Assembly (NCBI GenBank): GCA_015065605.1 | Contig: SVPZ01000015.1 | Coordinates: 1-58,870 of the forward strand | DNA: 58,870 nucleotides | Origin: Oscillospiraceae bacterium | GTDB taxonomy: Bacteria > Bacillota > Clostridia > Oscillospirales > Acutalibacteraceae | Direction: 5' to 3' | Shown here: piece after piece, positions 47,427 through 53,746 of the stretch | Layout of the letters: each line of letters opens with the position of its first letter | Numbering within the stretch: position 1 is the stretch's first letter | The notes under the pieces: generated by a model | Seen by the model: only the letters and a program-made list of their open reading frames with translations | What the model was told of the DNA's origin: nothing | The model's database searches: none | Program-made: the position numbers and the translations under genes

Positions 47427-47456
47427 TTTTCGTGGGGTGGAAACACCCCACGAAAA
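47427..47456. terminator. Strong hairpin after leuS without a U-tract
   Basis: TTTTCGTGGGGTG-GAAA-CACCCCACGAAAA (47427-47456). The GC-rich stem is very stable, but the bases after it are A on both strands, so it is not a standard intrinsic terminator. It may protect the mRNA 3' end or pause polymerase. Confidence 0.55.
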
Positions 47457-47470
47457 ATATAAAAAAGTGC

Positions 47471-47499
47471 TTGACAAATGGGCGTACCTTTGTTATAAT
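47471..47499 (+). promoter_or_regulatory. Promoter for tRNA-Lys
   Basis: TTGACA (47471-47476), 17-nt spacer, TATAAT (47494-47499), 28 nt before the mature tRNA. Confidence 0.92.
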
Positions 47500-47527
47500 A
47501 TCAAAGTCGCCTAAATAAAGTATAAAT

Positions 47528-47603
47528 GATCCATTAGCTCAGCCGGCAGAGCACATGACTTTTAATCATGGTGTCCGGAGTTCGATTCTCCGATGGATCA
47601 CCA
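47528..47603 (+). tRNA. tRNA-Lys(UUU)
   Basis: 76 nt with encoded CCA. Acceptor GATCCAT/ATGGATC, anticodon stem CATGA/TCATG with loop CTTTTAA (anticodon TTT), T-loop TTCGATT. Own promoter and terminator. Confidence 0.96.
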
Positions 47604-47609
47604 AAAAAG

Positions 47610-47636
47610 CCTCGTTCAAAAGAACGAGGTTTTTTT
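47610..47636 (+). terminator. Intrinsic terminator of tRNA-Lys
   Basis: CCTCGTTC-AAAA-GAACGAGG (47610-47629) then seven T. Array 3 starts 2 nt later. Confidence 0.92.
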
Positions 47637-47637
47637 A

Positions 47638-47813
47638 TCCAAGCCGCAGGCTTGGTATGGAATCAATGCGCTTGCGCATTGTATGGCATCGCCATGGGCG
47701 TATGGCATCACCAAAGGTGTATTTCCTGCGGCTTGATTCCATACGTGACGTTGTCACAATTCCATACCGCAACACGTTGCGGATTCCATACACGCCTTTG
47801 GCGTGATTAAGAG
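47638..47813. repeat. Chain of small hairpins, array 3 (after tRNA-Lys)
   Basis: Hairpins in order: CCAAGCC-gca-GGCTTGG, CAATGCGC-tt-GCGCATTG, CGCC-atg-GGCG, CACC-aaa-GGTG, midpoint CCTGCGGCTTG, GTGAC-gtt-GTCAC, CGCAAC-ac-GTTGCG, CACGCC-ttt-GGCGTG. Spacers are TATGGAAT/TATGGCAT before the midpoint and ATTCCATA after it. The midpoint is the reverse complement of the start of hairpin 1. The spacers could therefore pair across the array to give a long stem with hairpin side branches. It ends 17 nt before the IVP-family gene. Confidence 0.8.
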
Positions 47814-47830
47814 GCGAAAGGAGAAACTAT

Positions 47831-48184
47831 ATGGCTAAAAATTTACTACTCGAGTATTCGGAAAAATTGGCTTGTGAAATCGCTGCTTTTTGCAATGAAT
47901 ACAAAATGGATACTAATGTGTCTTACCAAATTAAAAAGTCTTCCTCAAGCGTCTTTGCTAACATTTCTGAAGCACAATACCCACAAAGTCTTGCCGATAT
48001 GCTTTCAAAGTTTGAGATCGCACGTAAGGAGTGTGCTGAAACGGAAAGTTGGCTAAAGTTGATCTTTTCAACAGGTAGCATTGACGAAGAAACTTTTAAG
48101 AAATACCGAAATCTTTGTGGCAGAATTCGAAGGATGTTAACAGCTTCGTGCATAACAATTGAAAGTAAGTTAAGGCAAGTTTGA
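47831..48184 (+). CDS. Four-helix-bundle protein (23S rRNA IVP family)
   Basis: 117 residues, predicted all-helical, with the family core SYQIKKSSSSVFANISEAQ (about 36-54) and a late helix with RNLCGRIRRMLTA. Members are encoded in 23S rRNA intervening sequences and elsewhere, and the fold is shared with the Avd accessory protein of diversity-generating retroelements; these proteins bind nucleic acid. Here there is no rRNA or reverse transcriptase. The gene sits between hairpin arrays 3 and 4, downstream of tRNA-Lys, with a good RBS (AAAGGAG) but no promoter seen. I infer that gene and arrays form one small element. Confidence 0.8.
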   Translation: MAKNLLLEYSEKLACEIAAFCNEYKMDTNVSYQIKKSSSSVFANISEAQYPQSLADMLSKFEIARKECAETESWLKLIFSTGSIDEETFKKYRNLCGRIRRMLTASCITIESKLRQV

Positions 48185-48202
48185 AAAATTTGTCTTTTTT
48201 AT

Positions 48203-48473
48203 CCAAGCCGCAGGCTTGGTATGGAATCAATGCGCTTGCGCATTGTATGGCATCGCCGAAGGCGTATGGCATCAACGAAGGTGTATTTCCTGCAGGCTTG
48301 GTATGGAATCAATGCGCTTGCGCATTGTATGGCATCGCCGAAGGCGTATGGCATCAACGAAGGTGTATTTCCTGCAGGCTTGGTATGGAATCAATGCGCT
48401 TGCGCATTGTATGGCATCGCCATAGGCGTATGGAACCGCCGAAGGCGTATGGCATCACCAAAGGTGTATTTCC
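48203..48473. repeat. Hairpin array 4 with 82-nt tandem repeat
   Basis: It begins with the same junction as array 3 (T-run, ATCCAAGCCGCAGG). The unit of hairpins 1-4 then repeats in tandem with an 82-nt period (starts at 48211, 48293, 48375); the third copy is diverged and extended by an extra CGCC-gaa-GGCG unit. Only forward spacers (TATGGAAT, TATGGCAT) occur; the reverse half is absent. Overlapping open frames in all three phases here are an effect of the repeat and do not look like genes. Confidence 0.85.
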
Positions 48474-48630
48474 CGTGTATCAAATAACCTTTCGCTGTGT
48501 GATAAAAAAGTTTATTCTTGATAAATTTATTTCAATATAGTATAATCTGCTCGAAGGGCGTGATTTTATGAATTATGATATTTTGTCCCTAACTTTACAC
48601 AAGCGTATAATACGCATAGGCGGTGAGTAT

Positions 48631-49167
48631 ATGATAAATTTTTTTCTCAAAGTTTATCGGTATATTCTCAAAGGGGTTCAGTATTTTCTTATGTTTCAAG
48701 TGTCGGTGTTGGTTTCAATGCTTATTTCTTTATTGTTTGATATTCCAATAAGGCTTCTTGTTGAAACCCCGATTATTCAGAATTTGATATTCGCTTGTAT
48801 TGCCTTTGTTTTAGAGATAGCCTTTATTTTGTTCTTTTTTTATAAAGAAAAAATGGATTTTAAAAATGTGAGCCTGATTAAATTTGTTTCGCCTTGTATT
48901 ATTGGTGTGATTTTACATTCTGCCCTCTCTTATTTTAATGGATTTTATATGTACACGGCAGGGGCAAGTGTTTCTGAGTCGGGAATTATCTGGCAAAGTT
49001 ATCGTTTAAATAAAAATGTTACGGATATGCGTGACGTAGAACTTTTCAGACTGATAATTCCTTTTATAATAATTTTAATTTTAAGAATTGGCGCAGTGCT
49101 TTTAGGCTTCTGTTTAGCAAAGAGAAAAATCAAAAAATTCAAACAAGAATTGAAAAAGGCGCTGTAA
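48631..49167 (+). CDS. Integral membrane protein of unknown function
   Basis: 178 residues from ATG 48631, which has the RBS AGGCGGTGAG; an upstream ATG at 48568 is possible. About four membrane helices (roughly 10-40, 48-70, 82-100, 142-166) and a very basic tail (KRKIKKFKQELKKAL). No family is recognised. Both flanks are repeat-rich, so it lies in an accessory island after tRNA-Lys. Confidence 0.6.
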   Translation: MINFFLKVYRYILKGVQYFLMFQVSVLVSMLISLLFDIPIRLLVETPIIQNLIFACIAFVLEIAFILFFFYKEKMDFKNVSLIKFVSPCIIGVILHSALSYFNGFYMYTAGASVSESGIIWQSYRLNKNVTDMRDVELFRLIIPFIIILILRIGAVLLGFCLAKRKIKKFKQELKKAL

Positions 49168-49235
49168 CGATTTATTGATATGAATTTTGCGGAAAATTGT
49201 AATTACGAAATAGTATTAAGGCTTGTGACGGAGGG

Positions 49236-49297
49236 GTAGTTTTCTCTCCCTCAGTCAGCTTCGCTGACAGCTCCCTCGTCAGAGTGAGCCAAGGGCG
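49236..49297. repeat. Partial copy of the Clostridial hairpin repeat
   Basis: CTCCCTCAGTCAGC-ttc-GCTGACAGCTCCCTC and AGAGTGAGCCAAGGGCGA match the layout of the core at 13290-13355 (ATCCCTCAGTC...GCCAGCTCCC...GGAGCC). Only half of the element is present. Confidence 0.6.
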
Positions 49298-49342
49298 ATT
49301 TGTCCTTAACTTTACATGAAAATTTTTACTTATTAGTTTATC

Positions 49343-49371
49343 TTGAAACAAATCTTATATTATGATATAAT
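49343..49371 (+). promoter_or_regulatory. Promoter for the FAD-protein gene
   Basis: TTGAAA (49343-49348), 17-nt spacer, TATAAT (49366-49371), 34 nt before ATG. Confidence 0.8.
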
Positions 49372-49405
49372 CATTTAGTAACAATTGTTTAGTAGGAGAA
49401 TTGCT

Positions 49406-50818
49406 ATGAATTATGACGTTATAATTATCGGTGCAGGTCCGGGTGGTATTTTTGCCGCATTTGAACTTATGCAGAAAAATCCTTCCTTAAAGGTGGCAGT
49501 TTTTGAAGCAGGTCACGCTTTAAAGGACAGACATTGTCCCATTGACGGTAAAAAAATTAAAAGTTGTATCGGTTGCAAAAGCTGTTCTATTATGAGTGGT
49601 TTTGGCGGCGCAGGCGCTTTTTCTGACGGTAAATATAATATTACCAACGACTTTGGCGGTACTCTTTACGAGTATATCGGCAAAACCGAAGCCCTTGACC
49701 TTATGAAGTATATTGATGAAATTAACCTTGCCTACGGTGGAGAGGGAACTAAGCTTTATACAACTGCAGGCTCACGCTTTAAAACCATTTGCGTTCAGAA
49801 CGACCTTCATTTACTTAATGCTTCGGTTCGTCATTTAGGTACCGATATTAACTATATAGTTCTTGAAAATCTTTATAATTATCTTAAAGATAAGGTTGAA
49901 TTTTTCTTCCTTACTCCCGTAAATAACGTTAAAATCGTTGACGGCGGTTATGAAATAGTTACCAAAGACGGTTCTTATACCGCTAAGGACTGCATAATTT
50001 CGGTAGGCAGAAGCGGTAGTAAATGGATGGAAACCGTATGTAAGGAACTTGATATATCCACAAGCTCTAACCGTGTTGATATCGGTGTAAGAGTAGAACT
50101 TCCTGCCGAGGTTTTTGCACACCTTACCGATGAACTGTATGAGAGCAAAATAGTTTACCGTACCGAAAAATACGGTGATAGAGTACGTACCTTCTGTATG
50201 AATCCTAAGGGCGCTGTGGTTAACGAAAATACCAACGGTATTATTACCGTTAACGGACACAGCTACGAAGACCCGGAAAAGCAGACCGAAAATACTAACT
50301 TTGCTTTACTTGTAGCAAAACATTTTTCCGAACCCTTTAAGGATTCCAACGGTTACGGTGAAAGTATCGCAAAACTTAGCAATATGCTTGGCGGCGGTGT
50401 AATCGTTCAGCGTTTCGGCGACCTTATCAGAGGAAAGCGTTCCACACAAAGCCGTATTGACGAAGCCTTTATTACTCCTACTCTTAATGCAACACCGGGT
50501 GATTTAAGCCTTGTACTTCCTAAGCGTATTCTGGACGGTATTATCGAAATGATTTACGCTCTTGATAAAATTGCCCCCGGTACAGCTAATGAAGATACCC
50601 TTCTTTACGGTGTTGAAGTTAAGTTCTATAATATGGAGGTTCAGGTTGACTCTAATCTTGAAACAGCTCATAAGGGACTTTATATTATAGGCGACGGAAG
50701 TGGTATTACACATTCACTTTCCCACGCATCTGCAAGCGGTGTTTACGTTGCCAGAAAAATAGCGGAAAAAACTAAAAAAATACTTGACAACTCACAAAAT
50801 GAGTGTTATACTTCTTAA
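49406..50818 (+). CDS. FAD-dependent oxidoreductase (COG2509 type)
   Basis: 470 residues from ATG 49406 (RBS TAGGAGA). The N-terminal dinucleotide-binding motif is VIIIGAGPGGIFAAFEL (about 4-20). A cysteine set C-x9-C-x2-C-x2-C (about 46-61) precedes GFGGAGAFSDGKYN, a hallmark of this uncharacterised dehydrogenase group; a C-terminal GDGSGITHSLSHASASG closes the FAD site. Substrate unknown. Its 3' end holds the promoter of the downstream T-box leader (50784-50812). Confidence 0.82.
   Translation: MNYDVIIIGAGPGGIFAAFELMQKNPSLKVAVFEAGHALKDRHCPIDGKKIKSCIGCKSCSIMSGFGGAGAFSDGKYNITNDFGGTLYEYIGKTEALDLMKYIDEINLAYGGEGTKLYTTAGSRFKTICVQNDLHLLNASVRHLGTDINYIVLENLYNYLKDKVEFFFLTPVNNVKIVDGGYEIVTKDGSYTAKDCIISVGRSGSKWMETVCKELDISTSSNRVDIGVRVELPAEVFAHLTDELYESKIVYRTEKYGDRVRTFCMNPKGAVVNENTNGIITVNGHSYEDPEKQTENTNFALLVAKHFSEPFKDSNGYGESIAKLSNMLGGGVIVQRFGDLIRGKRSTQSRIDEAFITPTLNATPGDLSLVLPKRILDGIIEMIYALDKIAPGTANEDTLLYGVEVKFYNMEVQVDSNLETAHKGLYIIGDGSGITHSLSHASASGVYVARKIAEKTKKILDNSQNECYTS
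50784..50812 (+). promoter_or_regulatory. Promoter of T-box leader 1, inside the FAD gene
   Basis: TTGACA (50784-50789), 17-nt spacer, TATACT (50807-50812). It lies in the last 12 codons of the FAD-protein gene and places the start of transcription at about its stop codon. Confidence 0.8.
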
Positions 50819-51096
50819 AAAGTAAAAGCGATGACGAAGACGGTTAAGAATTTTTAACTTACAGAGAGCCGAGGTTGCTGAAAATCGGTAGTGCGAATTC
50901 TTGTATAACCCATCCCTTCCGAGCCGGAAGTCCGAAAAGGAAACTAAGTAGGCGCTTCCCGTGATTGCTGCGTAAATGCATAGGAATTGTTTGATTCCGA
51001 GAGTGGCGGATTTTTCCGCAATTTGAGTGGTACCGCGAGTGTTATTTCACACCCGTCTCAAAGCAAAACTTTGAGATGGGTGTTTATTTTTTTATT
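50819..51096 (+). promoter_or_regulatory. T-box riboswitch 1, specifier AUC (Ile)
   Basis: Stem I: kink-turn strand GATGAC then GAAG (50936-39 equivalent: 50836-50839) pairs with CTTC (50916-50919) before CGAGC; GGTT/AACC (50842-50845/50907-50910) and AAGAATT/AATTCTT continue it. The specifier, one nucleotide before CTTC, is ATC (50912-50914), isoleucine. The T-box core is AATTTGAGTGGTACCGCG (51020-51037), with bulge TGGT suited to a tRNA ending ACCA. The TTGAG pairs with CTCAA of the terminator arm to form the antiterminator. Terminator: 13-bp stem (51051-51063/51069-51081) then a T-rich run. The nucleotide after the specifier is C and the distal loop is degenerate, so the amino acid call is less sure than the class. 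Confidence 0.85.
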
Positions 51097-51118
51097 ATTA
51101 TGGAAAGGGTGTATTAAA

Positions 51119-53386
51119 ATGACTACCAACACAGCAAAAGAACAGTTAATGGAGATTGCCTCACGAATTAAAGAAATGCGTGATATTATGGGTTGGTCTA
51201 TTGAAGAAATGGCTGAAAAGACCGAAGTAACCGTAGAAGATTATAACGCGTATGAAAATGCAAATGCAGACATTCCTTTTTCATTTATACATAAATGCGC
51301 AATTGCTTTTGATATAGAAATGACCGAACTTTTGGAGGGTGGTTCAGCTCGTCTTTCAGGTTACACCGTAACAAGAAAGGGAATGGGACAGTCCACCGCA
51401 AAGGAAGACGGCATCGATATCAAAAACCTTGCCCCTAAGTTTAAGGATAAAATTGCAGAACCATATTGGGTTAGATATGAATACGATGCTTCTCAGCAAA
51501 ATAAGCCTATTCATCTTACTACCCATTCGGGTCAGGAATTTGACCTTATAATGAGCGGTTCTCTTAAGGTGCAAATAGGTAATAAGGTTGAAATTCTTAA
51601 CGAGGGCGACAGTATTTACTATAACAGTTCTACTCCTCACGGAATGATTGCCATAGGCGGTAAGGATTGTGTGTTCTGCGCAGTTGTACTTCCCGGTGAG
51701 GACTCTAAGGAAGAAAACGTAAGAAAGAGTATTGCTTCCACTAAACCGAGTGAAACTCTCGTTTGTGAAAAGTTCGTGGATACTACCGAAAATGAAAACG
51801 GCGAACTTTTGGATATTAAGTTCAAAAATACCGATACCTTTAATTTCGGTTTCGATATTGTTGACGGTATTGCAGGCAAATATCCAGATAAACTTGCAAT
51901 GCTTCACGTAGATAAAAATAAGGTTGAGCGTCGCTTTACCTTTAACGATATTAAGCGTGCTTCCAATCAGGTTGCCAATTACTTTACCTCTCTCGGCATT
52001 AAAAAAGGCGATAAGGTAATGCTTGTTTTAAAGCGTCATTATCAGTTCTGGTTCTGTATGGTGGCTCTTCACAAAATCGGCGCCATAGCAATTCCCGCTA
52101 CAAATCAGCTTAAGGAACACGATTTTGAATATCGCTTTAATGCGGCAGGTGTAAGCGCTCTCGTTTGTACTGCAGACGGCGATACTGCAGAAATCGCTGA
52201 GAGAGCGGCACAAAACTGTCCTACCGTTAAAAATCTTATTATGGTTGGCGATTCGCGTGAGGGATGGCGCAATTTTGATGATGAATATCCTCTCTATAGC
52301 GCCCATTTCTACAGAAATGAAGATACCTCTTGCGGTGAGGACCTTGCCCTTATGTTCTTTACTTCGGGTACTACCGGTAATCCTAAAATGGCGGCTCATA
52401 AGCATACCTACGCTTTAGGCCATTTCGTTACCGCTAAATATTGGCACTGTTGTGAAAGAGACGGACTTCATTTAACCATTTCCGACACGGGTTGGGGTAA
52501 ATCTCTTTGGGGTAAGCTTTACGGACAGTGGCTTTGCGAAGGTGCAGTCTTTGTTTACGATTTTGATAAATTTGTAGCAGATGAAATTCTTCCGATGTTT
52601 GCTAAATATCAGATTACTACCTTCTGCGCTCCCCCTACAATGTTAAGACTTCTTGTTAAGGGCGACCTTTCAAAATATGATTTATCTTCCATTAATCATA
52701 TGACTACGGCAGGTGAGGCACTTAACCCTGAAGTATTCGTTCAGTTTGAAAAGGCTACGGGACTTCAGATTATGGAAGGCTTCGGTCAGACCGAAACCAC
52801 CCTTACCATTGCTAATCTTTGCGGCACCGTACCAAAGGTTGGCGCTATGGGTAAGGCTTCTCCTCAGTATAATATTGATATTGTTGACAGTGAAGGAAAC
52901 AGTGTTGCCGACGGTGAAGTTGGTGAAATCGTTGTCCGTACCAAAGAAGGTGTGCCTTGCGGTCTTTTCAAAGAATATTATATGGATGAAGAAAAGACAA
53001 ACGAAGCATGGTATGACGGTATGTATCATACAGGCGATACCGCTTGGCGTGATGAGGAAGGATATTTCTGGTACGTTAGCCGTATCGACGACGTAATTAA
53101 GTCTTCGGGCTACCGTATCGGGCCTTTTGAAATCGAAAGCGTTATTATGGAACTTCCTTACGTTCTTGAATGTGGCGTATCTGCCGCACCCGATGAAGTA
53201 AGAGGTCAGGTTGTTAAAGCAAGTGTTGTGCTTGTAAAGGGAACCGAGCCTACAGAAGAACTTAAAAAGGAAATTCAGCAGTACGTAAAAGAGCATACTG
53301 CACCCTATAAATACCCGAGAATAGTTGTATTTAAGGATGAACTTCCCAAAACTATAAGTGGAAAAATCCAAAGAAATAAGTTGTAA
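51119..53386 (+). CDS. XRE-cupin-acyl-CoA synthetase fusion, paralogue 1 (Ile T-box)
   Basis: 755 residues from ATG 51119 (RBS GAAAGGGTG). An XRE helix-turn-helix (about 8-66) is followed by a cupin (about 118-190, THSGQEFDLIMSGSLKVQIG, TPHGMIAIGG) and a complete AMP-forming acyl-CoA synthetase (about 225-755). In the enzyme: P-loop MFFTSGTTGNPKMAAHKH (about 415-432), EGFGQTETT (about 552-560), YHTGDTAWRDEEGYFWYVSR and the acyladenylate lysine in ISGKIQRNKL at the end. The body resembles medium/branched-chain (MACS) ligases. With an Ile-type T-box I infer 2-methylbutyrate as substrate. All catalytic motifs are intact. Confidence 0.85.
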   Translation: MTTNTAKEQLMEIASRIKEMRDIMGWSIEEMAEKTEVTVEDYNAYENANADIPFSFIHKCAIAFDIEMTELLEGGSARLSGYTVTRKGMGQSTAKEDGIDIKNLAPKFKDKIAEPYWVRYEYDASQQNKPIHLTTHSGQEFDLIMSGSLKVQIGNKVEILNEGDSIYYNSSTPHGMIAIGGKDCVFCAVVLPGEDSKEENVRKSIASTKPSETLVCEKFVDTTENENGELLDIKFKNTDTFNFGFDIVDGIAGKYPDKLAMLHVDKNKVERRFTFNDIKRASNQVANYFTSLGIKKGDKVMLVLKRHYQFWFCMVALHKIGAIAIPATNQLKEHDFEYRFNAAGVSALVCTADGDTAEIAERAAQNCPTVKNLIMVGDSREGWRNFDDEYPLYSAHFYRNEDTSCGEDLALMFFTSGTTGNPKMAAHKHTYALGHFVTAKYWHCCERDGLHLTISDTGWGKSLWGKLYGQWLCEGAVFVYDFDKFVADEILPMFAKYQITTFCAPPTMLRLLVKGDLSKYDLSSINHMTTAGEALNPEVFVQFEKATGLQIMEGFGQTETTLTIANLCGTVPKVGAMGKASPQYNIDIVDSEGNSVADGEVGEIVVRTKEGVPCGLFKEYYMDEEKTNEAWYDGMYHTGDTAWRDEEGYFWYVSRIDDVIKSSGYRIGPFEIESVIMELPYVLECGVSAAPDEVRGQVVKASVVLVKGTEPTEELKKEIQQYVKEHTAPYKYPRIVVFKDELPKTISGKIQRNKL

Positions 53387-53405
53387 TGTAAAATCAAATA
53401 GAATG

Positions 53406-53434
53406 TTGACAAATACTGTAAGTTGTGCTACAAT
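53406..53434 (+). promoter_or_regulatory. Promoter of T-box leader 2
   Basis: TTGACA (53406-53411), 17-nt spacer, TACAAT (53429-53434), just after the stop of paralogue 1, so paralogue 2 has independent control. Confidence 0.85.
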
Positions 53435-53440
53435 GATACA

Positions 53441-53718
53441 GTCAATAAAAGGCTTTGACGAAGAGTACACGTTCAGAATACCTTACAGAGAAACGGTGGT
53501 TGGTGCAAACCGTCAGGCTATAGGTTCGTGTTTGTAGCTTCTGAGCCGAGGGGAAGAAAGTATTATATATCAGTAGAACCCCTCCGTGATTGCTGCGTGA
53601 AGGCATAGGAATTGTTTGATTCCAAGAGTGGCGGATTTCCGCAATTTGAGTGGTACCGCGGGTGTGAAAATATTTGGCGCTCGTCTCAAAGGAATTAACT
53701 TTGGGACGGGTGTTTTTT
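53441..53718 (+). promoter_or_regulatory. T-box riboswitch 2, specifier GUA (Val)
   Basis: Stem I: GGC-TTTGAC-GAAG (5' strand, about 53451-53463) pairs with CTTC-TGA-GCC (53538-53547) around the kink-turn; ACACG/CGTGT continues above the specifier loop, which keeps AGTA on its 5' side. The triplet one nucleotide before CTTC is GTA (53534-53536), valine. The distal loop has GGTGCAA, matching GGUGNRA. The T-box core AATTTGAGTGGTACCGCG is at 53643-53660 and the terminator at 53682-53718 (CGTCTCAAAG/CTTTGGGACG plus T-run). From stem III to the T-box it is nearly identical to leader 1 while stem I differs. Confidence 0.87.
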
Positions 53719-53746
53719 CGTCCTACAAAGAACGGAGAATATAGTT

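Noticed and set aside
47555-47810. Open frames of 80-83 codons overlapping tRNA-Lys and array 3
   Set aside because: They start inside the tRNA and read repeat sequence; similar repetitive peptides come from array 4, so they are repeat artefacts.
48203-48473. CRISPR array
   Set aside because: Repeats are contiguous tandem copies with no unique spacers between them, and no cas genes are near.
48181-48540. Three overlapping open frames in array 4
   Set aside because: The 82-nt period is not a multiple of 3, so all frames stay open over the repeat and encode the same repeat in different phases. No RBS.
53534-53536. Reading the T-box 2 specifier as TGT (Cys), one base upstream
   Set aside because: It breaks the usual distance of one nucleotide plus four pairs to the UGAGC kink-turn strand, and Cys does not fit the enzymes. 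It stays a weaker alternative.
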